NCBI GenBank assembly: GCA_900551435.1
Contig: URVW01000080.1
Coordinates: 1 to 8,627, forward strand
DNA: 8,627 bases
Direction: 5' to 3'
Source of the DNA: an uncultured Faecalibacterium sp.
GTDB lineage: Bacteria; Bacillota; Clostridia; Oscillospirales; Ruminococcaceae
The notes beneath the pieces are model-generated. The model had not been told where the DNA came from. It did not search any database and worked only from the letters and a program-made list of their open reading frames with translations. Within the stretch, counting starts at the first letter, position 1. Every line of letters begins with the position of its first letter. The position numbers and the translations under genes are program-made. This document shows, piece by piece, positions 1 to 6,047 of the stretch.

Positions 1-756
1 CGGCTGCTCGGGACGCCGCCCGCCGGAAAGACCGGGAACGGATACCGTCATGAGCTGAAGTACCGCATCTCAACGGCGGAAAAGGCCGCGCTGGAAGTGC
101 GTCTGCGGCCCCTCATCCGGCTGGATCCGCACGCGAAAAACGGCGGATACTTCATCCGGAGTTTGTACTTTGACGATTACTGGAACTCAGCCTATGAGGA
201 AAAGGAAGCGGGCGTGCTGCTGCGCAAGAAATACCGTATCCGCGTGTACGATTGCAGCGACCGGGTCATCAAGCTGGAACGGAAAAAGAAATTCGGCAGC
301 TGGATCTTGAAAGAAGAAGCGGACCTGACCCGTGAGGAGCTGGACCGCATTCTGGCGGGGGACTACGGCTTTCTGCTGGCATCGCCGCAGAACCTCTGCC
401 GCGAGTTCTACTATGAGTGCGTTTCCTGCTTTCTGCGGCCCCGGGTCATCGTAGATTACGAGCGGGAGCCGTGGGTCATGGACGAAGGGACCGTGCGCAT
501 TACCTTTGACCAGAACGTGCGGGCCGCTGTGGGCGGAGGGGACTTGTTCGACCCGGACCTTCCGACGTTACCAGTGCTCGATCCGGGCACGCTGGTCATG
601 GAGGTCAAGTTCACGGAATTTCTGCCCCAGCTTGTCCGGGACCTGCTCCCGCCCAAGGCGCAGGAATTGACGGCCGTTTCCAAATATCTGCTCTGCTGCG
701 ACCGAACGGCGTACCAGAACGGCTTTGGCTATGCGCAGGAGGACGGGACGCTGTGA
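1..756 (+). CDS. VTC-domain polyphosphate polymerase-like protein (5' partial)
   Basis: Frame 1 is open from the first base to TGA at 754-756, giving 251 visible residues; the true start lies upstream. The GTG at 97 is not the start, because conserved family sequence (YRHELKY, residues 15-21) precedes it. The VTC domain fills the visible protein and shows the basic tunnel motifs of this fold in order: SLYFDD (about 54-59), RKKYRIRVY (75-83), IKLERKKKF (90-98), VDYERE (151-156), an acidic metal-site candidate in VMEVKF (199-204) and SKYLLC (227-232). In the founding yeast family this domain makes polyphosphate from ATP in the cytosol, with a metal ion. Bacterial homologues are mostly uncharacterised, so polyphosphate synthesis is inferred here. 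I see no signal peptide or membrane segment in the visible part. The next gene starts 16 nt downstream, so the two are probably cotranscribed. Confidence 0.88.
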   Translation, partial: RLLGTPPAGKTGNGYRHELKYRISTAEKAALEVRLRPLIRLDPHAKNGGYFIRSLYFDDYWNSAYEEKEAGVLLRKKYRIRVYDCSDRVIKLERKKKFGSWILKEEADLTREELDRILAGDYGFLLASPQNLCREFYYECVSCFLRPRVIVDYEREPWVMDEGTVRITFDQNVRAAVGGGDLFDPDLPTLPVLDPGTLVMEVKFTEFLPQLVRDLLPPKAQELTAVSKYLLCCDRTAYQNGFGYAQEDGTL

Positions 757-772
757 GGAAAGGAACGATTCG

Positions 773-1438
773 ATGAGTACAAAAGATTTTATCAAAAAGT
801 CGGTGCTGGAAAATTTCAGCTCGTACAACCCGCCCCAGATGGCGGCGGCGCTGGCGATGGCCCTGCTGATGGGCATTCTCATTTATCTCATTTATCGGCG
901 GTATTATGCGGGGGTCATCTACTCCCGCAGCTTTGCGGTGACGCTGGTGGGAATGGCCATCCTGACCTGCATGGTCACGCTGGCCATCAGCACCAATGTG
1001 GTCATCTCGCTGGGCATGGTGGGCGCGCTGTCCATCGTGCGGTTCCGCACCGCCATCAAGGACCCCATGGATCTGCTGTATCTGTTCTGGTCCATCACGG
1101 TGGGCATCACCACCGGGGCGGGGATGTACCTGCTGGCGCTGGCGGCTTCGGCGGTGATGCTGATGATGATCGTCCTGTTCTACCACCGGCAGGAAAAGGG
1201 CCGCATCTATGTGGCGGTCATCCACTATCAGGGCCAGAAGGCCGGGGACGAGATCGTCCGGGCCTTTGGGCGGAACCACTTTGTGGTCAAATCCAAGACC
1301 CTGCGGGGCGCACAGGTCGAGATGGCCGCCGAGGTGTTCTGCCGCGACGCCGAGATGGCGTTCGCCGAACAGCTGCGGTCCATCGACGGTGTGGAGGATG
1401 CAACGCTCATCCAATACAACGGTGAGTATCATGGCTAA
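773..1438 (+). CDS. DUF4956 family integral membrane protein
   Basis: The protein is 221 residues. The ATG at 773 is chosen because AGGAAAGGA lies about 8 nt before it; an in-frame ATG at 725 would overlap the previous gene and add a charged, unconserved leader. Hydrophobic segments fall at about 23-41, 54-73 and 101-137 (probably two helices in the last). The family hallmark GMVGALSIVRFRTAIK spans 81-96 next to a hydrophobic stretch. Residues 143-218 are soluble and read as alternating strands and helices (IYVAVIHY, DEIVRAFG, HFVVKSK, VEMAAEVFC, EMAFAEQLRS, EDATLIQY), like a small ferredoxin/ACT-type domain. DUF4956 has no established function. Genes of this family often sit beside VTC-domain genes, as here, so a membrane partner for the polymerase is a reasonable inference. 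Its TAA overlaps the start of the next gene by 8 nt. Confidence 0.88.
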   Translation: MSTKDFIKKSVLENFSSYNPPQMAAALAMALLMGILIYLIYRRYYAGVIYSRSFAVTLVGMAILTCMVTLAISTNVVISLGMVGALSIVRFRTAIKDPMDLLYLFWSITVGITTGAGMYLLALAASAVMLMMIVLFYHRQEKGRIYVAVIHYQGQKAGDEIVRAFGRNHFVVKSKTLRGAQVEMAAEVFCRDAEMAFAEQLRSIDGVEDATLIQYNGEYHG

Positions 1439-2762
1439 AGGCCGCGCCGCGCTGCTGGCGGGCTGTCTGCTGCTGGCGGGGTGCGTGGCCGTTTCGGGAG
1501 GGCGGAGCATGACCTATCGCTCGGACGACACGGCGTTCCAAAACCCGCTCATCGGGTATGCGCCCGGAGTGCGGGACGCCCACACCGAGGGCACGACCCT
1601 GCGGTATCTGGGACTTTCGTGGAGGGAGGTGGAGCCGGAAGAAGGACAATTTGCATGGGAGACCCTCGAGCAGACCTACGGCCTGTCGGAACTGCGTCAG
1701 CAGGGCGTGCACTTGGTCCTGCGGTTCTTCTGCGATGAGCCGGGACGGGAAGCGCACTTAGACATCCCGGGTTGGCTCTATGCAAAGACGGGGGACGGCA
1801 GCTGGTACGAAAACGACTACGGCAGCGGCTATTCGCCCAATTATGCGAACGCGGAGTTTCTTGCAGCGCATGAAACGGTGCTTCGGGCGCTGGGGGAGTT
1901 TCTGGGCGGGGATGGCTTTGTCAGCTATGTGGAGCTGGGCAGTCTTGGCCACTGGGGCGAATGGCACATCCGGGCGGGGCTGGTCCCGATGCCGGAAGAA
2001 GCCGTCCGGGACCAGTACGCAGCGGTGTATCAGGCAGCGTTTCCCGGCGCCAAGCTGCTGATGCGCCGGCCGTTCCGATTTGCGGCGGAACACGGCCTTG
2101 GCCTGTACAACGACATGACGGGCCATCCCAAGGACACCGAAGAATGGCTGGGCTGGATCGCGAACGGCGGCTGGTACGGCGGCGAGCCAAACGGGCTGCT
2201 TCCGATGCCGGAGGGCTGGAAAACGGCCCCCATTGGCGGAGAGCTTACGAGCAGCATCCCGCTGGACCAGTTGCTGACTACCGACCTTGACCAGACCGTA
2301 GAACTGATAAAAGAGTCGCACATGAGCTTTCTGGGACCCAAAATTGCGGACCCGGCGTTCCGGAACGGATACGAAACGGTGCAGAAAGCCCTCGGCTACC
2401 GGCTGCGGGTGGAGCGGGCCAGCTTGAAGCGCACCGGCGCGGGCGTGGTGCTGACGTTGACCTTCTGCAACGACGGAACGGCCCCGTTTTACTGGGACTG
2501 GCCGGTGCAGATCTATCTGGAAGAGGGCGGCAGAACGCTGGAGACCATTCCGCTGGACCTCGACTTAAAAACTCTTCTTCCCGGAGAGAGCTGGACCGTG
2601 CGCGCCGCGCTTCCCGGCGTGGACCGGCCGTTTTGCTGGGGCAGCGAACGGCGGATCACACTGGGGATCGTGGACCCGATGACGGGTGCGGATTCGGTCC
2701 GCTTTGCGATGAAGGCCGACCGCGAAAACGGCCGGACCGTGCTGTTCGAACAAGTGGGATGA
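1431..2762 (+). CDS. DUF4832-like secreted lipoprotein with a glycosidase-like barrel
   Basis: The protein is 443 residues. The ATG at 1431 is chosen because it begins a lipoprotein signal peptide: basic start (MAKGR), hydrophobic core and lipobox LLAGC with Cys18 as lipidation site; a second LLAGC at 8-12 is less likely. It overlaps the upstream stop by 8 nt, so translational coupling is likely. After the signal, NPLIGY (about 38-43), SWREVEP (63-69) and the strand LVLRFF (95-100) look like a TIM barrel. VELGSLGHWGEWH (167-179) resembles the conserved block of DUF4832/glycoside-hydrolase-like proteins and contains candidate acidic residues Glu168 and Glu177. From about residue 321 (LGYRLRVERA) to the end is a beta-rich domain. 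Activity and substrate are unknown; carbohydrate or envelope-polymer binding or cleavage on the outer face of the membrane is inferred. The operon suggests a link to the polymerase and DUF4956 protein. Confidence 0.82.
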   Translation: MAKGRAALLAGCLLLAGCVAVSGGRSMTYRSDDTAFQNPLIGYAPGVRDAHTEGTTLRYLGLSWREVEPEEGQFAWETLEQTYGLSELRQQGVHLVLRFFCDEPGREAHLDIPGWLYAKTGDGSWYENDYGSGYSPNYANAEFLAAHETVLRALGEFLGGDGFVSYVELGSLGHWGEWHIRAGLVPMPEEAVRDQYAAVYQAAFPGAKLLMRRPFRFAAEHGLGLYNDMTGHPKDTEEWLGWIANGGWYGGEPNGLLPMPEGWKTAPIGGELTSSIPLDQLLTTDLDQTVELIKESHMSFLGPKIADPAFRNGYETVQKALGYRLRVERASLKRTGAGVVLTLTFCNDGTAPFYWDWPVQIYLEEGGRTLETIPLDLDLKTLLPGESWTVRAALPGVDRPFCWGSERRITLGIVDPMTGADSVRFAMKADRENGRTVLFEQVG

Positions 2763-2769
2763 CAAACAA

Positions 2770-2808
2770 AAAAGCCTGAAGCTTCTGGGAGGAGAGCTTC
2801 AGGCTTTT
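2770..2808. terminator. Bidirectional intrinsic terminator between convergent operons
   Basis: A perfect 14-bp inverted repeat, AAAAGCCTGAAGCT (2770-2783) and AGCTTCAGGCTTTT (2795-2808), encloses an 11-nt loop. It starts 8 nt after the lipoprotein stop and lies 50 nt beyond the serA stop. On the minus strand the stem is followed by six T and then GTTTGT, a strong terminator for serA. On the plus strand only four T follow, so it is probably weaker in that direction. Confidence 0.9.
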
Positions 2809-2857
2809 CTGTGCTGCACGGCAGCGGGTCAGGGATAGGAAACGGAGGATCTTTTCG

Positions 2858-4018
2858 TTACAGGATGCGGACCCGGATGACCGCAGGGATCGCGGCCAGC
2901 TTGTCGGCCAGTGCGCTGTTGACCGCACCGGTGGCGTCCAGCATGGTATAGGCCATGTTCTTCTTGCTCTTGTTGACCATGTTTTCGATGTTCAGTCCGG
3001 CTTCCGTAGTCAGGGCGGTGATCTGGCTGATCATGCCCGGTTCGTTCTTGTGGATGATGCAGATGCGCTTGCCGCCGGCACGGGGCTGGACGACCTCGGG
3101 CAGGTTCACCGAGTGGGTGATGTTGCCGTTCTTGAGGTAGTCGCTGATCTCCTGCGCGGCCATGACGGCGCAGTTGTCCTCAGCTTCCGGCGTGGAAGCG
3201 CCCAGATGCGGGGTGCAGGTGATGCCGGGTTTGCCCAGAATGGCTTCGTTGGGGAAGTCGGTCATGTAGGCGGAAACTTTGCCCGTCTCCATTGCCTCCA
3301 GCAGGGCGGGGGTGTTCACCAGCTCGCCGCGGGCGTAGTTCAGGATCTTCACGCCGTCCTTGCACAGGGACAGCGTCTGTGCATTGATGGTGTCCTTGGT
3401 GGTGGGCAGATAGGGCACATGGATGGTGATGTAGTCGCAGAGCGGCAGCATGTCGTTCAGGTTGACACAGTGGTGGACTTGGCTGCTCAGATTCCATGCG
3501 GCGTCGATGGAGATATAGGGGTCGTAGCCGTAGACCTCCATGCCCAGCTCGATGGCGCAGTTGGCCACGCGGGAGCCGATGGCGCCCAGACCGATGACGC
3601 CCAGCGTCTTGCCCTTGATCTCGTTGCCGACGAACTGCTTTTTGCCCTTCTCAACGCTCTTGGCCATGGCGGGGTCGCCCGCAAGGCCCTGCGTCCACTG
3701 GGCGGCGGCGGGCACGTTGCGGCTGCCCGCGATGAGCATTCCGATGACCAGCTCGGCCACAGCGTTGGCGTTTGCACCCGGCGTGTTGAACACGACGATG
3801 CCCTGCTCGCTGCAGCGGTCCAGCGGGATATTATTGACGCCAGCACCCGCACGGGCGATGGCCAGCAAATTGTCGTTGAAGGTGGTGTTCAGCAGATCGG
3901 CGCTGCGGACCAGAATGCCGTCCGGCGCGTCGGCATCCACCGAGACGTCAAACAGATTCTTGGGCAGCTTGGCCAGCCCAACCGGGCTGATGGCGTTGAG
4001 TGTTTTTATCGTAAACAT
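2858..4018 (-). CDS. serA: D-3-phosphoglycerate dehydrogenase, ACT-domain type
   Basis: The 386-residue enzyme oxidises 3-phosphoglycerate to 3-phosphohydroxypyruvate with NAD, the committed step of the phosphorylated serine pathway, in the cytosol. An N-terminal substrate domain is split by the nucleotide-binding domain with GLGAIG at 143-148 and the acidic residue in YGYDPY after the second strand. The catalytic Arg-Glu-His set is visible as Arg230 (NYARGE), Glu258 (DFPNEAIL) and His271 (TPHLGAST). Residues about 318-386 form an ACT domain (ICIIHKNEPGMISQI), usually the site of serine feedback. The intervening domain of the long SerA type is absent. The ATG at 4018 follows AGAAGGGA at a normal distance. 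The gene lies 139 nt downstream of serC on the same strand; I see no convincing promoter between them, so cotranscription is likely. Confidence 0.96.
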   Translation of the reverse strand: MFTIKTLNAISPVGLAKLPKNLFDVSVDADAPDGILVRSADLLNTTFNDNLLAIARAGAGVNNIPLDRCSEQGIVVFNTPGANANAVAELVIGMLIAGSRNVPAAAQWTQGLAGDPAMAKSVEKGKKQFVGNEIKGKTLGVIGLGAIGSRVANCAIELGMEVYGYDPYISIDAAWNLSSQVHHCVNLNDMLPLCDYITIHVPYLPTTKDTINAQTLSLCKDGVKILNYARGELVNTPALLEAMETGKVSAYMTDFPNEAILGKPGITCTPHLGASTPEAEDNCAVMAAQEISDYLKNGNITHSVNLPEVVQPRAGGKRICIIHKNEPGMISQITALTTEAGLNIENMVNKSKKNMAYTMLDATGAVNSALADKLAAIPAVIRVRIL

Positions 4019-4110
4019 AAAAGAGATTCCCTTCTGTCATGCAAACATTGGATGAAAAACGAGGCCCGGTTGTTTCTGTTTCTCGCAGAAGCAAGACCGG
4101 TCTGCCAATG

Positions 4111-4159
4111 GCTCCCCTATTCAGGGAAGCTGTCGAGCGGCAGCGAGACGGAGAGGTTT
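4111..4159 (+). repeat. Dispersed structured repeat, copy 1 (two hairpins)
   Basis: The core at 4123-4159 matches the copy at 5981-6017 at 32 of 37 positions. Its central stem, GTCGAGC with GCGAGAC, holds a tandem G-A/A-G mismatch and a GGCA loop (4139-4142). This copy also has a second hairpin on its left, GCTCCCCT (4111-4118) with AGGGAAGC (4123-4130), with one mismatch and a 4-nt loop. The right end runs into the serC stop codon (TAA on the minus strand, 4158-4160), so the element sits in the serC-serA spacer. No transposase is nearby. It looks like a REP-type or small non-autonomous repeat. Confidence 0.65.
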
Positions 4160-5240
4160 ACGCATTGTTCTTGCGGAACTTCTCCATGAAATCGACCAGC
4201 TTATCGATGCCTTCGGTGGGCATCGCGTTGTAGATGGAAGCGCGCATGCCGCCCACCAGACGGTGGCCCTTCAGGTTGACGAAACCGGCCTCGGCAGCCT
4301 CGGCGCAGAACTTTTTGTCCATGTCGGCGTTGGGGCTGGTGAAAGTGACGTTCATCGTGCTGCGATAGCGGTGCTCGACGGGGTTGTTGAAGAAGTCCTG
4401 ACCATCCAGATAATCATACAGGACCTTGGCCTTGGCTTCATTGATCTTCTGCATGTTCTCCAAGCCGCCGATGTCGTTTTCCAGATACTTCAGCACCAGA
4501 CCGGTCATGTAGATGCACCAGCAGGGGGGCGTGTTGTACATGCTGTCCTTTGCCAGCAGGGTGGTGTAATTCATCATGGTGGGCACGGTGTCGGCTGCAT
4601 GGCCCAGCAGATCGTCGCGGACGATGGCGATGGCCATGCCGGCGGGGGCGACGTTCTTCTGAACGCCGAAGTAGATGCAGCCGTACTTGGTCACATCGAC
4701 CGGCTTCGACAGGATCATCGAGCTCATGTCGGCCACCAGAGGGATGCCCTCCACCTGCGGGACCTCGACATACTGCGTGCCGAAGATGGTGTTGTTCTGG
4801 CAGATGTGGATGTAGCTGGCGTCCTTGTCATAGTCGATGGCGTTGACGTCCGGGATGTAGGTGAAGTTCTTGTCCTTGCTGGACGCCACGATCTTGGCTT
4901 CACCGAACTTGGAGGCTTCCTTGGCGGCCAGATTCGAGAAGTTGCCGGTGACGAGATAATCCGCCTTGCCGGTGGTCATGAAGTTCAGCGGGACCATTGC
5001 GAACTGCTGAGTCGCGCCGCCCTGAAAGAAACCGACCTTGTAGTTGTCCGGAATGTTCATGACCCGGCGCAGAGTGGCTTCGGTGTCGGTGATGATGGCG
5101 TCGAACCACTTGCTGCGGTGGCTCATCTCCATCACGCTCTGGCCGCTGTCGCCGTATTCGAGCAGTTCGGCCTGGGCCTGTTTGAGGACCTTTTCGGGCA
5201 GCATGCTGGGACCTGCGCTGAAGTTGTAAACTCGTGCCAT
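4158..5240 (-). CDS. serC: Phosphoserine aminotransferase
   Basis: The 360-residue PLP enzyme transfers the amino group of glutamate to 3-phosphohydroxypyruvate to make phosphoserine, the step after SerA. It is full length for the family. NFSAGP (6-11) is the typical N-terminal signature. Lys195 in GVQKNVAPAG is the expected Schiff-base lysine, Asp171 in VADMSS the residue that contacts the PLP ring nitrogen, and GHRLVGGMRASIYNAMP (325-341) the C-terminal substrate block. The ATG at 5240 is preceded by AAGGGAGAG at good spacing. It is the first gene of the serC-serA unit and is read from a promoter at 5310-5339. Its stop codon lies inside a dispersed repeat. No serB-like phosphatase is present in the window. 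Confidence 0.97.
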   Translation of the reverse strand: MARVYNFSAGPSMLPEKVLKQAQAELLEYGDSGQSVMEMSHRSKWFDAIITDTEATLRRVMNIPDNYKVGFFQGGATQQFAMVPLNFMTTGKADYLVTGNFSNLAAKEASKFGEAKIVASSKDKNFTYIPDVNAIDYDKDASYIHICQNNTIFGTQYVEVPQVEGIPLVADMSSMILSKPVDVTKYGCIYFGVQKNVAPAGMAIAIVRDDLLGHAADTVPTMMNYTTLLAKDSMYNTPPCWCIYMTGLVLKYLENDIGGLENMQKINEAKAKVLYDYLDGQDFFNNPVEHRYRSTMNVTFTSPNADMDKKFCAEAAEAGFVNLKGHRLVGGMRASIYNAMPTEGIDKLVDFMEKFRKNNA

Positions 5241-5265
5241 AATGAAACTCTCCCTTTCCTATCGG

Positions 5266-5290
5266 AACGCCGCCGAAACGCTGCGGCGTT
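5266..5290 (-). promoter_or_regulatory. Inverted repeat in the serC leader
   Basis: AACGCCGC (5266-5273) and GCGGCGTT (5283-5290) form a perfect 8-bp inverted repeat with a 9-nt loop. It lies between the predicted serC start of transcription (near 5303) and the serC ribosome binding site (about 5250-5258). It could be a leader hairpin that affects translation or stability, or an operator. It has no following U-tract, so it is not a terminator. The right arm touches the -35 of a possible plus-strand promoter. Confidence 0.5.
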
Positions 5291-5317
5291 GTGCTCTGGA
5301 TTTGTCCGTAGTATAAT
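5289..5317 (+). promoter_or_regulatory. Possible plus-strand promoter back-to-back with the serC promoter
   Basis: TTGTGC (5289-5294), a 17-nt spacer and a consensus TATAAT (5312-5317) read toward the BlaI-like gene. The two -10 boxes share AGTATAAT, so polymerase could bind in only one direction at a time. The gene is about 240 nt away and has a closer promoter, so this site may be secondary, may give an untranslated RNA, or may be chance. Confidence 0.35.
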
Positions 5318-5339
5318 GGTTTTGAGGGTGCGAAAACAA
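5310..5339 (-). promoter_or_regulatory. Predicted promoter for serC-serA
   Basis: On the minus strand, -35 TTGTTT (5334-5339) is followed after 18 nt by -10 TATACT (5310-5315). Transcription would begin near 5303, giving a leader of about 60 nt that contains the 5266-5290 inverted repeat. The -10 overlaps a TATAAT on the opposite strand. Confidence 0.55.
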
Positions 5340-5387
5340 GAGCATCTTTGCACAAAGTTGCGGCAGGATCGTCCCCACTGAAAGCAC

Positions 5388-5528
5388 AGAACACACAAAT
5401 GTCCTTGACAGAAAAACAAAAACAAAGACGATTGTAAAATAAGCCTTGAAAACCCGCATGAGAGCTGAAAAACAGCTCTTGTGAAACTGCGGAAAAATTG
5501 GTATACTGAGCAGAACAAAGACAAATGT
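5388..5528 (+). promoter_or_regulatory. Pair of similar sites around the BlaI-like promoter (candidate operators)
   Basis: The palindrome-like octamer ACAAATGT occurs at 5395-5402 and 5521-5528, each preceded by AGAACA (5388-5393 and 5512-5517). The second pair covers the predicted start of transcription. BlaI/MecI operators are built on TACA and TGTA half sites, and ACAAATGT(A) loosely resembles them, so autorepression is possible. Between the sites the region is A-rich and holds no gene that I can see. Confidence 0.25.
5479..5507 (+). promoter_or_regulatory. Predicted promoter of the BlaI-like gene, with adjoining palindrome
   Basis: TTGTGA (5479-5484), a spacer of exactly 17 nt and TATACT (5502-5507) place the start of transcription near 5514, about 43 nt before the chosen ATG. 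A 7-bp inverted repeat, AGAGCTG and CAGCTCT (5461-5467 and 5473-5479, loop AAAAA), ends on the first base of the -35 and is a candidate operator. Confidence 0.6.
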
Positions 5529-5556
5529 AAAAGCAAAAAAGAAGGTGAAAACCGCC

Positions 5557-5979
5557 ATGTATGGCATCCCTGACAGCCTGAAACCGCTCTCGGCGGCGGA
5601 AGAACAGGTCCTTTTGGCCGTGTGGAGCTGCCGCCCGCCCGCTTCCCGGCGGGATATCGGCGAAAAACTGGCCGAAAAAGGCTGGGCCGCCGCCACCGTG
5701 CTGAACTTTCTCTATCGGCTGGAAGCAAAGGGCTGGGTGAAGAGCGGCAAGGACCAGAACCGCAACACCTACACGCCGACCATCACCAAGCGTGCCTACG
5801 GCGTGTGGACCATGCGCCAGCGGCTCGATACGGTGTTCGGCGGCGATGTGGCTGAGGCCGTCCGCGCGCTGGTCAGCGAGAGCGGCTGCTCGCAGAGCCA
5901 GCTGGAACAGGCGATGGCGGTTCTGGAAGAAAAGCACGCCGAAGCCGAAGAATATGATCTGTATGACCCGTATGGGTGA
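5557..5979 (+). CDS. BlaI/MecI/CopY-family transcriptional repressor
   Basis: The protein is 140 residues, close to the family norm. The ATG at 5557 is preferred over the in-frame GTG at 5545, because GAAGGTG at 5541-5547 is the ribosome binding site for the ATG and would be part of the GTG start. The N-terminal half is a winged helix of the BlaI type: LSAAEEQVLLAVW, then a helix with DIGEKLAEKGW, the recognition region AATVLNFLYRLEAKGWV and the wing NRNTYTPTITK. The C-terminal half is helical, as expected for the dimerisation region. Classical members repress beta-lactamase or copper genes and are inactivated by a BlaR/MecR protease-sensor. No sensor gene follows here; the next gene is an RNA methyltransferase after 68 nt. 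The target is unknown. Its own promoter is the most testable one. Confidence 0.85.
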   Translation: MYGIPDSLKPLSAAEEQVLLAVWSCRPPASRRDIGEKLAEKGWAAATVLNFLYRLEAKGWVKSGKDQNRNTYTPTITKRAYGVWTMRQRLDTVFGGDVAEAVRALVSESGCSQSQLEQAMAVLEEKHAEAEEYDLYDPYG

Positions 5980-5980
5980 A

Positions 5981-6017
5981 AGGGAGCCTGTCGAGCGAAT
6001 GCGAGACGGAGAGGTTT
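5981..6017 (+). repeat. Dispersed structured repeat, copy 2
   Basis: This 37-nt copy starts 1 nt after the BlaI-like stop codon and matches 4123-4159 at 32 of 37 positions. The stem GTCGAGC/GCGAGAC is identical, including the tandem G-A mismatch, while the loop is GAAT (5997-6000) instead of GGCA. The left-hand hairpin of copy 1 is absent. The trailing GGAGAGG resembles a ribosome binding site but no gene starts at the right distance. Confidence 0.65.
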
Positions 6018-6047
6018 CCGGAAAATGAAGAGAGTTAGGAGCATTCA

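Noticed and set aside
725..772. Upstream in-frame ATG start for the DUF4956 gene
   Set aside because: It overlaps the previous gene and adds a non-conserved arginine-rich leader; the site at 773 has the ribosome binding site.
4019..4157. Separate serA promoter or T-box in the serC-serA spacer
   Set aside because: I found no paired -35/-10 and no T-box features; the spacer is explained mainly by the repeat.
3050..4189. Long open frame on the plus strand opposite serA
   Set aside because: GC-rich codon use leaves the antisense frame open; the frame has no recognisable domain, while the minus strand has a complete SerA with all catalytic residues.
4263..5381. Long open frame on the plus strand opposite serC
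   Set aside because: It mirrors serC codons (runs of valine, glycine and histidine), and serC is fully intact on the other strand.
5405..5410. Consensus TTGACA as a -35 box
   Set aside because: No acceptable -10 at 15-19 nt; the nearest good A/T hexamer is at a 24-nt spacing.
5966..5977. ACCC-GTAT-GGGT mini-hairpin at the end of the BlaI-like gene
   Set aside because: Only 4 bp and explained by codons; no T-run follows.
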